From Pseudomonas sp. HR96 (GTDB lineage: Bacteria > Pseudomonadota > Gammaproteobacteria > Pseudomonadales > Pseudomonadaceae): a DNA stretch of 64,000 nt. The notes beneath the pieces were generated by a model. It saw nothing but the letters and a program-made list of their open reading frames with translations, did no database searches and had not been told where the DNA came from. Within the stretch, counting starts at the first letter, position 1. The number at the start of each line of letters is the position of its first letter. Shown here one piece after another: positions 51,639-61,800 of this stretch. The translations under genes were made by a program, and so were the position numbers. Where the stretch lies: contig NZ_CP139141.1 in the NCBI RefSeq assembly GCF_034059295.1, positions 4,137,001 to 4,201,000 on the forward strand, in the 5' to 3' direction.

Positions 51639-52622
51639 ATGAGCCCTAGCGAAGCACTGCCCGCCGCCCCTGGCATCCGCGTGACCCTGGCCGACTTGAT
51701 CGAGATGCGCCATCGCGTGCGCGAAGTGCAGCTGTTTTCCACACCCGCGCAGCGCAGCCCGTTGATCGGCCTGCACCATTCCAAGCTGCGCGGGCGCGGC
51801 GTCGACTTCGACCAGGTGCGCGTGTACCAGGCCGGCGACGACGTGCGCAGCATCGACTGGCGCGTTACCGCGCGCACCCAGGAGCCGCACACCAAGCTGT
51901 TCCACGAGGAGCGCGAGCGGCCGATCTTCATTCTGGTCGAACAAAGCCGGCGGCTGTTCTTCGGCTCGGGGCTGGCCTTCAAGTCGGTGCTGGCCGCGCA
52001 GGCGGCCGCGCTGATCGGCTGGGCCGCGCTGGGCCACAACGATCGCATCGGCGGCCTGGTGTTCGGCGACGGCGAACACTACGAGATCAAGCCGCGACGC
52101 AGCAAGCAGAGCCTGCTGCAACTGCTCAACCGCCTGGTGCGGGTCAATCAGAGCCTGCACAGCGAAGCCAGACCGGAGGCCGATGCCCTGGGCATGGCCC
52201 TGCGCCGAGCCCGCGAAGTGCTGCGCCCCGGCAGCCTGGCCATCATCATCTGTGACGAGCGCGCATTGGTGGACGCCGCCGAGCAGCAATTGAGCCTGCT
52301 GTCGCGTCACTGCGACCTGCTGTTATTGCCGCTCAGCGACCCCCTCGACCACGCCCTGCCGGCAGCCGGCCTGCTGCGGTTCGAGGAGCGCCAGGCACAC
52401 CTGCAGCTCGATACCCTCAACGCCGAGCTGCGCCAGGCCTACCGCGCCCAGGGTGAGGCGCGGATTCTGCGCTGGGAGATGCTGGCGCAGAAGCTGCGCA
52501 TCCTGCTGATGCCGCTGAGCACGCAGAGCTCGATGATCGAGCAGCTGCGCGAGTACCTGAATGCCGGTGCTCCCGGCAAGCACTCTTCAGGGAGCAAACA
52601 CAGTCCGGGCAAGCAACCATGA
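51639..52622 (+). CDS. DUF58 domain protein
   Basis: A 327-residue protein starting 3 nt after the MoxR stop. The DUF58 signature is clear: GRGVDFDQVRVYQAGDDVRS and IDWRVTARTQEPHTKLFHEE (about 54-92), followed by a VWA-like fold with ILVEQSRRLFFGSG. It is a soluble partner of MoxR ATPases. It overlaps the next gene by 4 nt. Confidence 0.92.
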   Translation: MSPSEALPAAPGIRVTLADLIEMRHRVREVQLFSTPAQRSPLIGLHHSKLRGRGVDFDQVRVYQAGDDVRSIDWRVTARTQEPHTKLFHEERERPIFILVEQSRRLFFGSGLAFKSVLAAQAAALIGWAALGHNDRIGGLVFGDGEHYEIKPRRSKQSLLQLLNRLVRVNQSLHSEARPEADALGMALRRAREVLRPGSLAIIICDERALVDAAEQQLSLLSRHCDLLLLPLSDPLDHALPAAGLLRFEERQAHLQLDTLNAELRQAYRAQGEARILRWEMLAQKLRILLMPLSTQSSMIEQLREYLNAGAPGKHSSGSKHSPGKQP

Positions 52623-53116
52623 GCTCGCTGCAGCAGTTGCAGCCGCTGATCGCCCCGCCGGCGATCGGCCTGTGGCCACCGGCGCCCGGTTGGTGGGCCT
52701 TGCCGGTGCTGCTCGGCGCACTCGGCTGGGCGGCCTGGCACTGGCGCGCGCAGCTGCGCTGGCGTCGAAAGGACGCTGCAGCCGCCGAGCAACCGCTCGA
52801 CCCGGTGCGCAGCGAAGCCCTTGCCGAACTGGCCATGATGCCGCGCCCCTACAACGGCGCGCCGGCCGGCGCCTGGCTGCAGCAGATCAACGCGCTGCTC
52901 AAACGCCTGTGCCGCAGCCATTACCCCAACAGCCACAGCCATACCCTCAATGGCCGGCAATGGCTGGCGTTCCTCGACAACCGCTGCCCGGCCGCCGGCC
53001 TGACGCACTGGATGATCCTGGTCGAAGGCGTGTACAAGCCTGAGTGCAAACTCGATGACAAGGCCATCCTGGGCCTCAGTCAGGCGGTGGACACCTGGAT
53101 TCGCAAACATGTTTGA
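52619..53116 (+). CDS. DUF4381 membrane protein
   Basis: A 165-residue protein with one N-terminal membrane segment (WWALPVLLGALGWAAWHW, about 25-42) after PLIAPPAIGLWPPAPG, the DUF4381 hallmark. The cytosolic remainder has INALLKRLCRSHYPN and ALNG-like RQWLAFLD motifs. Its start overlaps DUF58 by 4 nt and its end overlaps the VWA gene by 8 nt. Function unknown; always found in MoxR-VWA operons. Confidence 0.88.
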   Translation: MSSLQQLQPLIAPPAIGLWPPAPGWWALPVLLGALGWAAWHWRAQLRWRRKDAAAAEQPLDPVRSEALAELAMMPRPYNGAPAGAWLQQINALLKRLCRSHYPNSHSHTLNGRQWLAFLDNRCPAAGLTHWMILVEGVYKPECKLDDKAILGLSQAVDTWIRKHV

Positions 53117-54209
53117 GTTCGCCTGGCCCTGGCTGTTCGCCCTGCTGCCCTTGCCCTGGCTGCTGCGCCTGGTGCTGCCGGCAGCCGACAGCGGCGAGGC
53201 GGCGCTCAAGGTGAGCTTTCTCGCCGACCTCGAGCAATTGAGCAAGCGCCGCGCCCGGGTCGGCCTGCCCGCCTGGCAGCAGCAGGCGCGCTTCGTGCTC
53301 GTGTGGCTGTTGCTGCTCAGCGCCGCCGCGCGCCCGCAGTGGCTCGGCGAGCCATTGCCGATAGCCGCCAGTGGCCGCGACCTGCTGGTGGCGGTGGACG
53401 TCTCGGGCTCGATGGACTACCCCGACATGCACTGGCAAAACGACGACATCAGCCGCCTGAGCCTGGTCAAGCACCTGCTCGGCGACTTTCTCGAACAGCG
53501 CATGGGCGATCGAGTGGGGCTGATCCTGTTCGGCACCAAGCCCTACCTGCAAGCACCGCTGACTTTCGACCGGCACACCGTGCGCCAGTGGCTGGACGAC
53601 GCCGCCGTCGGCATCGCCGGCAAGAACACCGCCATCGGCGATGCCATCGGCCTGGCGGTCAAGCGCCTGCGCCAGCGTCCGGCGCAGAGCCGGGTGTTGA
53701 TCCTGGTCACCGACGGCGCCAACAACGGCGGGCAGATCCACCCGCTGACCGCCGCGCGGCTGGCCGCCCAGGAGCACGTGCGCATCTACACCATCGGCCT
53801 GGGCGCCGACCCGCAGGACAGCGGCGGTCTGGGCGTGCTCGGGGTCAACCCGGACCTGGACCTGGATGAAGCCAGCCTCAAGGAGATCGCCAGCCTCACC
53901 GGCGGCGGCTACTTCCGCGCCCGCGACGGCGATCAGCTGCAAAAGATCGGCGCCACCCTCGACCTGCTCGAGCCGGTCGCCCAGCAGCCGACCCGCGCCC
54001 GCCCGGTGCAGGAATTGTACTTCTGGCCGCTGGCCCTGGCCCTGCTCGGCAGCGCCTTGCTGGCGGTGCGTGAGCGTTGGCCGGACAACCTGCTGCGCCG
54101 CCTCTACGAGCGCCTGCCGGGCCGTCGCCGGCTGCTCGACGCTGCGTTGCTGGCGACCCCGGACTGGCACGCGCGGCTCGAGCGGCTGCGCCTGCGGAGA
54201 CGGCGATGA
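53109..54209 (+). CDS. VWA-domain membrane protein (BatA-like)
   Basis: A 366-residue protein from the ATG at 53109. A short N-terminal hydrophobic segment (WPWLFALLPLPWLLRLVLP), a second helix near 62-72, then a VWA domain with an intact MIDAS DVSGSMD at 97-103, TDGANNGGQ and a final membrane segment FWPLALALLGSALLAV. It overlaps both neighbours. The MIDAS suggests metal-dependent partner binding, regulated by the MoxR ATPase. Confidence 0.92.
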   Translation: MFEFAWPWLFALLPLPWLLRLVLPAADSGEAALKVSFLADLEQLSKRRARVGLPAWQQQARFVLVWLLLLSAAARPQWLGEPLPIAASGRDLLVAVDVSGSMDYPDMHWQNDDISRLSLVKHLLGDFLEQRMGDRVGLILFGTKPYLQAPLTFDRHTVRQWLDDAAVGIAGKNTAIGDAIGLAVKRLRQRPAQSRVLILVTDGANNGGQIHPLTAARLAAQEHVRIYTIGLGADPQDSGGLGVLGVNPDLDLDEASLKEIASLTGGGYFRARDGDQLQKIGATLDLLEPVAQQPTRARPVQELYFWPLALALLGSALLAVRERWPDNLLRRLYERLPGRRRLLDAALLATPDWHARLERLRLRRRR

Positions 54210-55966
54210 ACGCCCTGTTTGGCGGCCTCTGGCCGCACTGGTATCGCCCCCTGGCGCTGTTGCTGGTGCCCCTGCTCGGCTGGCTGCTATGGCAGCTATG
54301 GCACCGGCAACGGCGCGCCGGTCGCTGGCAGATGATCCTGCCGCCGACCTTTCATGCCGCCCTGCTCACCGGCGGCAGCGGGCGCAGCAGCCGCCTGCCG
54401 TGGGTCGTGCTCGGCCTGGCCTGGACCCTGGCGGTGCTGGCGCTGCTCGGGCCCAGCTGGCAGCGCGTGGAACAAACCGCGCAAAAGCCGGCCGACCCGC
54501 TGGTGGTGATGCTCGAACTGACCCCCGAGATGCTCGCCACCGACGTGCAGCCCAACCGCCTGGAACTGGCCCGGCGCAAGCTGCTCGACCTGCTGCACCA
54601 GCGCCGTGACGCACAGACCGCCATCGTCGTGTACGCCGGCAGTGCCCATGTGCTGGTGCCGCTGTCCGACGACCTGGCCACCAGCGCCAACCTGCTCGCC
54701 GCGCTCAAGCCATCGATCATGCCCCAGCCCGGCCACCGCGCCGACCTGGCGGTGCGCAAGGCGCTGGCGCTGCTCGACCAGGGCGCGCTGGGCCAGGGTC
54801 GGCTGCTGCTGATCGGCTCGCAGCTCGACGAAAAAGAGCGCGAGGCGATTCGCCAGAGCCTCGGCAGCCGCTCACCGCGCCTGTTGATGCTGGGCATCGG
54901 CACCCGCGAGGGCGCGCCGGTGAAACAGGAGAACGGCGAATTCCTGCAGGACAGCCAAGGCGCGATCCTGGTCGCGCAGCTGGACAGCCCAAGCCTCAAG
55001 AGTTTCGTCAGCGACCTGGGCGGCGACTTCCGCGCCGCCCGCAGCGACGACCTGGACCTGCGCGAACTGGGCCTGTACGACAACCCCCGCTCGTTGCGCG
55101 GCAACGGCCAGACCCTGCAACTGGACAGCTGGGCCGACCAGGGTTACTGGCTGCTGCTGCCGGTGTTGCTGCTGGCCGCCTGTGCCGGCCGGCGTGGCTG
55201 GCTGCTGGGCCTGCCGCTATTGTTGCTCGGTGCGCCGCAGCCCAGCTATGCGGCGAGCTTCATCGACCTGTGGCTGCGCCCCGATCAGCAGGGCCAGCAG
55301 ATGCTCGACCAGCAGCGCCCGGCCGAAGCCGCACGGCGCTTCGCCAACCCGCAGTGGCAGGGCTTGGCACTGTACGAGGCCGGCGACTTCAACGGCGCCG
55401 CCAGCCGCTTCGCCCAGGGCAACAGCGCCGCCGACCACTACAACCGCGGCAACGCCCTGGCTCGCGCCGGCCAGCTGGAAGCGGCGCTGGACGCCTACGA
55501 GCAGGCGCTGGATCGTCAGCCGGACCTGGCCCAGGCGCTGCAGAACAAGGCTTTGGTCGAGCAGATTCTCGACGAGCAGCGCCGCGCCGAACAGGCGGCC
55601 AAGGCCACCGACCGCGCGCATGACGATGACAAACTGGCCGGTGCCAGCAGCGGGGGCGCCCCCGGCAGTGAAGCCAGCAGTGGCAAAAGTGACGCCGCGC
55701 AGGCCGTCAACCCAACAGAGCACTCGCCGCCAAGCGGCAAACCCGGCGATAATCCCCCGCCTCACGCCAGGCAGCAGGCCCCGGGCCGTGGCGGCGACGA
55801 CGACAGCACCACCCGCGCGCCGCAACGCCCGGCCGGCGGCAGCCTGGATGCCGAGCAGCAACAGGCGCTGGAGCAATGGCTGCGCCAGGTGCCCGACGAC
55901 CCCGCCGAGCTGCTGCGGCGCAAATTCTGGTACGAACTTCAGCAAAGTCAGGACACCACCCGATGA
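54206..55966 (+). CDS. VWA/TPR membrane protein (BatB-BatC fusion-like)
   Basis: A 586-residue protein from the ATG at 54206 (4-nt overlap). Two N-terminal membrane helices, a VWA-type domain in which the MIDAS is degenerate (MLELTPEML replaces DxSxS), a central hydrophobic helix (YWLLLPVLLLAACAG) and a periplasmic TPR (YNRGNALARAGQLEAALDAY, about 411-430). It ends in a long polar Gly/Ser/Pro/Asp linker with EQWLRQVPDDPAELLRRKFW at the C-terminus. This combines what are separate BatB and BatC genes in other bacteria. Confidence 0.9.
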   Translation: MNALFGGLWPHWYRPLALLLVPLLGWLLWQLWHRQRRAGRWQMILPPTFHAALLTGGSGRSSRLPWVVLGLAWTLAVLALLGPSWQRVEQTAQKPADPLVVMLELTPEMLATDVQPNRLELARRKLLDLLHQRRDAQTAIVVYAGSAHVLVPLSDDLATSANLLAALKPSIMPQPGHRADLAVRKALALLDQGALGQGRLLLIGSQLDEKEREAIRQSLGSRSPRLLMLGIGTREGAPVKQENGEFLQDSQGAILVAQLDSPSLKSFVSDLGGDFRAARSDDLDLRELGLYDNPRSLRGNGQTLQLDSWADQGYWLLLPVLLLAACAGRRGWLLGLPLLLLGAPQPSYAASFIDLWLRPDQQGQQMLDQQRPAEAARRFANPQWQGLALYEAGDFNGAASRFAQGNSAADHYNRGNALARAGQLEAALDAYEQALDRQPDLAQALQNKALVEQILDEQRRAEQAAKATDRAHDDDKLAGASSGGAPGSEASSGKSDAAQAVNPTEHSPPSGKPGDNPPPHARQQAPGRGGDDDSTTRAPQRPAGGSLDAEQQQALEQWLRQVPDDPAELLRRKFWYELQQSQDTTR

Positions 55967-57594
55967 TTCGCCGCGTCAGCGCCTGTTTGATCTGCTGCCT
56001 GTTGGCCCTGCTGGCCTTGCCCAGCCAGGCGGCGACCCTCGTGGCGAGCGTTGATCGCACGCGCCTGGGCGCCGGCGAGACGGTGGAGCTGACCCTGCAG
56101 AGTAACGACGTCACCCAGTTCGGCAAGCCGGACCTGACCGCTCTGGACCTGGACTTCGAGGTGCGCGACACCCGCCAGGTCAATCGCCCCGCCACCCTCG
56201 ACACCGACGCCCAGGCCACCACACGCTGGATGATCACCTTGCTGCCACGCCACACCGGGACCGTCAGCATCCCGCCGTTGCAGCTGGGCGACGCCAAAAG
56301 CCAGGCCATCACCCTGCAGGTGCTGGTGGGCGATGACGCCGATGCCAACAACCTGGCACCGGTGTTCATCGACGCCAGCCTGGACGCCGACAGCGTCTAC
56401 GTCCAGGCCCAGGCGGTGCTCACCGTGCGCATCTACCACTCGGTGGCGCTGTACGACGACAGCAAGCTCTCGCCGTTGCAGATCACCGACGCCCGCACCG
56501 AGCAGCTGGGCGAGCCCAGGACCTACGAAAAGCTGATCAAGGGCGTGCGCCACGGGGTCATCGAGCTGCGCTTCGCCATCTACCCGCAACGCAGCGGCGA
56601 GCTGATGATTCCGGCGCAGGTGTTCAGCGCGACGCTGGCCGATCTTGCCGATGGCGACGCCACCCCGCGCCCCGGCAAGGTGCTGCGGGTCACGTCGGCG
56701 CAGATCCCGCTGAACGTGCGCCCGCGCCCCGCCGCCTGGCCCAGCGACGCGCAGTGGCTGCCGGCGCGCAGCCTGAGTCTCAGCGAAAGCTGGAACCCGG
56801 AGCCGGCGCAGAGCCAGGTGGGCGACTCGCTGACCCGTACCCTGAGCCTCAAGGCCGACGGCCTGTCCAGCGCGCAACTGCCACCGCTGCCCGCCACCAA
56901 CGTCAACGGCCTGCGTCGCTACCCCGACCAGCCGCAGCTGAACAACCTGGCCAGCGAGCGCGGGCTGATCGGCAGCCGCGACGAGCGCGAAGCGCTGGTG
57001 CCGACCCGCAGCGGCAACATCGACCTGCCGCCGGTGGAGGTGGTGTGGTGGAACACCCATGAAGACCACCTGGAACGCAGCAGCCTGCCGGCGCGCAGCC
57101 TGCGCGTGGTGGACAACCCGACCCTGGCGGTGGAAACCCCGGTCGCCGACAGCGCCGCACCGGCGCCAAACGCCCTGCTGTGGCCGTGGAAGGTGGCCAC
57201 CGTGTTGTTCGCCTTCACCACTCTGCTGGGCTTTCTGCTGTGGTGGCGCGCCCGCTCGCTGCCGGCGGTGCAGCGCACCGCGCAGACCGGCCCCAGCCCG
57301 CGCAGCCTGATGGACGACATCAAGCGCGCCTGCCAGGCCAACGACACCTATGCCACCCGCCAGGCCATCGACGCCTGGGCCCGCCAGCAACCGGAAACCC
57401 TGGCCGACATGGCCGCGCGCTTCGTGCCGCTGTCCGATGCCCTGGACGGCCTCAACGGCGCCCTGTACAGCGAGGCCGGGCAGTTCTGGCAGGGCGGCGA
57501 CCTGTGGCGCGCGATCAATGCCATCCCGCGGGTCGAGCGCCAGACCCTGCAGGTGGGCGACAATGGCGGGCTGCCGCCGTTGTATCCGAAGTAG
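55963..57594 (+). CDS. BatD-like exported protein
   Basis: A 543-residue protein from the ATG at 55963 (4-nt overlap). It has a clear signal peptide (MIRRVSACLICCLLALLALP, cleaved after SQAA) and beta-rich Ig-like repeats: VASVDRTRLGAGETVELTLQ opens the domain as in BatD/aerotolerance proteins. A C-terminal membrane helix (about 405-428) and a short cytosolic tail follow. It is last gene of the MoxR-VWA operon and likely forms the periplasmic part of the complex. Confidence 0.9.
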   Translation: MIRRVSACLICCLLALLALPSQAATLVASVDRTRLGAGETVELTLQSNDVTQFGKPDLTALDLDFEVRDTRQVNRPATLDTDAQATTRWMITLLPRHTGTVSIPPLQLGDAKSQAITLQVLVGDDADANNLAPVFIDASLDADSVYVQAQAVLTVRIYHSVALYDDSKLSPLQITDARTEQLGEPRTYEKLIKGVRHGVIELRFAIYPQRSGELMIPAQVFSATLADLADGDATPRPGKVLRVTSAQIPLNVRPRPAAWPSDAQWLPARSLSLSESWNPEPAQSQVGDSLTRTLSLKADGLSSAQLPPLPATNVNGLRRYPDQPQLNNLASERGLIGSRDEREALVPTRSGNIDLPPVEVVWWNTHEDHLERSSLPARSLRVVDNPTLAVETPVADSAAPAPNALLWPWKVATVLFAFTTLLGFLLWWRARSLPAVQRTAQTGPSPRSLMDDIKRACQANDTYATRQAIDAWARQQPETLADMAARFVPLSDALDGLNGALYSEAGQFWQGGDLWRAINAIPRVERQTLQVGDNGGLPPLYPK

Positions 57595-57609
57595 GTTGTA
57601 TGTCGAGCT

Positions 57610-57635
57610 GTTCAATATGGCCACCACCGGCCGCC
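57610..57635. repeat. Dispersed repeat fragment GTTCAATATGGC-ACCACCGG
   Basis: Twenty-five of 26 bases match 20153-20178, which is the junction of the direct repeat and the long inverted repeat near 20.2 kb. It lies in the 62-nt gap between batD and sbcD. Confidence 0.75.
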
Positions 57636-57656
57636 ATACCTTGTTAGGACCCCCCA

Positions 57657-58895
57657 ATGCGCTTGTTCCACACCTCCGACTGGCACCTGGGCCAGACCCT
57701 GCACGGCCAGGAGCGGGACCACGAACACGCGTGCTTCCTGCAATGGCTGTTGCGCCAACTCAAGGAGCAGCGGCCTGATGTGCTGCTGATCGCCGGTGAT
57801 GTGTTCGATACGGTCAACCCGCCGGTCAAGGCGCAGGAGCGCCTGTACAACTTCATCGTCGATGCCCATGAACAGCAGCCGCAGCTGACCATTGTGATGA
57901 TCGCCGGCAACCACGACTCCGGCTCGCGAATCGAGCTGCCGGCGACCCTGATGCGCCGCCTGCGCACCCACGCGCTGGGTCGCGTGTCGTGGCTCGACGA
58001 CGGCGTGCTCGACAGCGAGCGCCTGCTGCTGCCGCTGCCCGACGCCAACGGCGCCATCGCTGGCTGGTGCCTGGCCCTGCCCTTCCTGCGCCCGGCCGAA
58101 GTCACCGGCCAGCACCTGGGCGACGACTACCTGCAAGGCATCGGCCGGGTCCACGACATGCTCATCGCTGCCGCCCAGGCCAGGCGCCAGCCGGGTCAGG
58201 CGCTGATAGCCATCAGCCATGCGCACATGGCCGGTGGCAGCGTGTCGCTGGATTCGGAGCGCAACCTGATCGTCGGCAGCGCCGAGGCCCTGCCCGCCAG
58301 CCTGTTCGGCAGCGACATCGGTTACGTCGCCCTCGGCCACCTGCATAAACCGCAGCGGGTCAACGGCGAGGAACGCATCCGCTACAGCGGCTCGCCGCTG
58401 CCGCTGTCGTTCGCCGAAATCGACTACCCGCACCAGATCCTCGACGTGCGCTTGGACGGCGAAACCCTGGCCAGTGTCGAAACCCTGCGCGTGCCGCGCG
58501 CCGTCGAACTGCTGCGGGTCGGCCCGCTGCCGCTGGCCGAGGTGCTGGCCAGGCTGGCCGAACTGCCCGAGCTCGACCTGCTGGCCGAGCTTTTGCAACA
58601 ACCCTGGCTGGAGGTGCGCGTGCGCCTCGACGAGCCGCAACCGGACCTGCGCCAGCAGATCGAGCTGGCCCTGCAGAACAAGGCCGTACGCCTGGTGCGC
58701 ATTGCCGCCGAATACGCCGGCAAGGCCGACGCCAGCGACGCCGAAAGCCAACTGCTGGAACTCGGCCAGTTGAGCCCCTTCGACCTGTTCGGTCGCGCCT
58801 GGCAGGATGCCTACGGCAGCGAGATCGACGCCCAGGTCCTGAGCGACTTCGCCCTGCTGCTGCAGGACGTGCAGATGGAAGACCCCACCGCATGA
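57657..58895 (+). CDS. sbcD: SbcD exonuclease subunit
   Basis: A 412-residue metallophosphoesterase of the Mre11/SbcD family. It has all five metal-binding motifs: HTSDWHLGQ (4-12), LLIAGDVFD (43-51), IAGNHDSGSR (82-91), ISHAHMAGG and ALGHLHKPQ. With SbcC it forms the complex that cleaves hairpins and processes double-strand ends. Long palindromes such as that at 20.2 kb are its substrates. It overlaps sbcC by 4 nt. Confidence 0.96.
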   Translation: MRLFHTSDWHLGQTLHGQERDHEHACFLQWLLRQLKEQRPDVLLIAGDVFDTVNPPVKAQERLYNFIVDAHEQQPQLTIVMIAGNHDSGSRIELPATLMRRLRTHALGRVSWLDDGVLDSERLLLPLPDANGAIAGWCLALPFLRPAEVTGQHLGDDYLQGIGRVHDMLIAAAQARRQPGQALIAISHAHMAGGSVSLDSERNLIVGSAEALPASLFGSDIGYVALGHLHKPQRVNGEERIRYSGSPLPLSFAEIDYPHQILDVRLDGETLASVETLRVPRAVELLRVGPLPLAEVLARLAELPELDLLAELLQQPWLEVRVRLDEPQPDLRQQIELALQNKAVRLVRIAAEYAGKADASDAESQLLELGQLSPFDLFGRAWQDAYGSEIDAQVLSDFALLLQDVQMEDPTA

Positions 58896-61800
58896 AGATT
58901 CTTGCCATCCGCCTGAAGAACCTCGCTTCACTGGCCGGCCCCTTCGAGCTGGACTTCACCGCAGAACCTTTGGCCAGTGCCGGCCTGTTCGCCATCACCG
59001 GCCCCACCGGCGCCGGCAAGAGCACTCTGCTCGACGCCCTGTGCCTGGCGCTGTTCGGCGCTGTGCCGCGGCTCAACCAGACCGGGCGCGACGCCAAGGT
59101 ACCCGACGGCGACGGCGAAATCGCCACGGGCGACCCGCGCACGCTGTTGCGCCGGGGCACCGGCACAGGCTTTGCCGAGGTCGACTTCGTCGGCATCGAC
59201 GGGCACCGCTACCGCGCCCGCTGGGAGGCCAACCGCGCCCGCGACAAGGCTGGCGGCAAGCTGCAGCCGAGCAAGCAGAGCCTGCTGGACCTGGACAGTG
59301 AGCAGGTGGTCGCCAGCCAGAAACGCGAATATGAAATCGAGCTGGAAAAGCGCCTGGGCCTCAACTTCGCGCAGTTCACCCGCGCCGTGCTGCTGGCGCA
59401 GAGCGAATTCAGCGCCTTTCTCAAGGCCAACGACAACGAGCGCAGCGAGTTGCTGGAGAAACTCACCGACACCGCGCTCTACACCCAGCTGGGCAAGCGC
59501 GCCTTCGAGAAGAGCCGCGACGCGGAAAAGGCCGTCAAGGAGCTGCGTGACAGGGCCGGCGGCATCGCCCCGCTGGCCGTCGAGGCCCGCGATGCACTCG
59601 ATGCGCAATACGCCGCTGCCCTGCTCGACTACAAGGCGCAGCAGGCCGCGCTGCGTCAGCTCGAACAGCAAGTGCAACGGCAACAGGAAGGCCAGCGGCT
59701 GACCGAGGCCAGCCAGGCCGCCGCCACGCAACTGGCCGAAGCCGAGCAAGGCTGGCAAGCCTTGGCCGAAGCCCGAGTCGAGCTGCTGCAACTGGAGCAA
59801 TTGGCCCCGCAGCGGCACCTGTTCGAACGCCGCGAACAGGCACATCGACAGTGGCAGCCGCTGGCCGGGCAGATCGCTCTCCAGCAGCGCCAGCAGGCCG
59901 AGCTGCAACAACGCCAGGTCGATCTGCAGACGCGCCAGAGCAACGCCAGCGCCACACTGGCTCAGGCCCTCGAAGTGCAAAACGATAGCGAGCCGCTGCT
60001 GCGCCAGGCGTTCGCCCAACAGGCGGAATCCACCCGCCTGGCCGCGCAGACGGCTGAGGCCCAAGCCGCCGTGCACAACGCGCAGCACGACTGCGAGCAA
60101 GGCCAGGCGCAGTTGCAAGACTTGCAGCAGCGCCAGCAGGCCAGCACCGAGCAACTGGAGCAGATCGCCACGCAACTGGCGGCCAGCCAGCCACTGGCCG
60201 GCCTGGGCGACGCCTGGGACGTGCATCGGCGCGTGCTGCAGCAAGGCGTGGCCCTCAGCGGCCGGCTGCGCCAGGGACGCCACGAGTTACCGGCGCTGGA
60301 GCAGCGCGCCGGCGAGCAGTCACGCCAGGTCCAGCAGCTTGAGCAGCAATGGCAGGCGCTGCATGCCGAGGCGCAGGTCAGCCCGCAGCAGTTGGGCGAG
60401 CGCCTGCAGGAGAGCACCGCCCAACTGCACGAGCAACGCTTGCACGTGCGCGGCTTCGAAGAGCTGCAACGGCACTGGCTGCGCCTCGACGACCTGGCCC
60501 AGCAGCAACGCGAGCTGGCCGATCAGCAGCGCCAGCTGGCCGAACAACGCGAGCAGCGCACCGCCGAAGGCTTGCAGGTCAAGCAGCAGCATCAACAGGC
60601 CGAGCAAGCCCTGGCGGTCACCGTGCAGCTGCTGGGCCGCCAGCGCCTGGCGCGCAGCGCCAGCGTCGAACAACTGCGCGCGCAGTTGCAGGACGACCGG
60701 GCCTGCCCGGTGTGCGGCAGCCTGGAGCATCCCTATCACCTGCCCGAAGCGCTCAACGCGGCGCTTGGCGAGCACGACGACAGCGAGGAAGCGGCCGCCC
60801 GCTTGCAGGTCGAACGACTGGCCACGCGGCTGACCGAATTGCGCGTCGAAGTCAGCACCCTGGTCGAACAGCAAAAGCGCAACCACCAACAGGAGCAGGC
60901 CTTCGCCGAGTTGCAGACAAGCCTGTCGGCGGCCCTGCACGCCCACCCGCAGTATCCGCAACTGCCCGACAGCGAACAGGCGATCTGGCTTGGCAACCGC
61001 CTGCAGGAGGCCGGCCGCGAGATCGCGGCGCTGGAGTCGACGCAGCAACGCCTGCTGGCCGTGCAGCAGCAGGCCACACGCCTGCAGTTGCACATCCAGC
61101 AGGCCCGTGAGGCCAGCCAGGCCGCCAGCGCCGCGCTCAACGAACAGCAACGGCAGTTGCTCGGCGACCAGCAACGCCTGGACGAAGACCTCGAAGGCTT
61201 CGTCGCGCTGTTGCCCGCCGCGACCTTGCAGGGTTTGCGCGAAGAGCCGACCGCGACCTTCATGGCCCTGGACCAGCAATTGGCGGCACGCCTGCAACAG
61301 CTCGACAGCCAACGTGAGGAGCAACGAGCCGCCAGCGAACGTCAGCGCAGCATCGATCAGCTCGCCACACAGCAAGCGGCGTTGCAACAACGCCTCGCAC
61401 AGGTTCGCCAGCAACACACGACACTGGCTGCGCAACGCGCCACCGTCGCCGCCACGCTGGCCAGCCTGCTGGGCGAGCATGCTGACGCCGAGCATTGGCA
61501 AAGCGCCCTGCAAGGCCGCGTGCAGACCTGCCGCGAGGAAGAAGCCGCCAGCGCCCAGGGCCTGCAGGACACCCGCACGCAGAGTGCCCTGCTGGCCAGC
61601 GAGCTCAAGGCGAGCGAGCAGCACCAGGCGGATTTGGGCAAGACCGTGCAGGCGCTGGATGAGAGCATCGCGCTGTGGCGCAGCGGCCATCCGCAGCTCG
61701 ATGACGCGGGCCTGGCACGCCTGCTGACCCTCGGCGCCGACGCGCTCGAGCAGCGTCGCCTGCAGGTGCAGCAGGCCGAACGTGCCATCGAACAGGCGCG

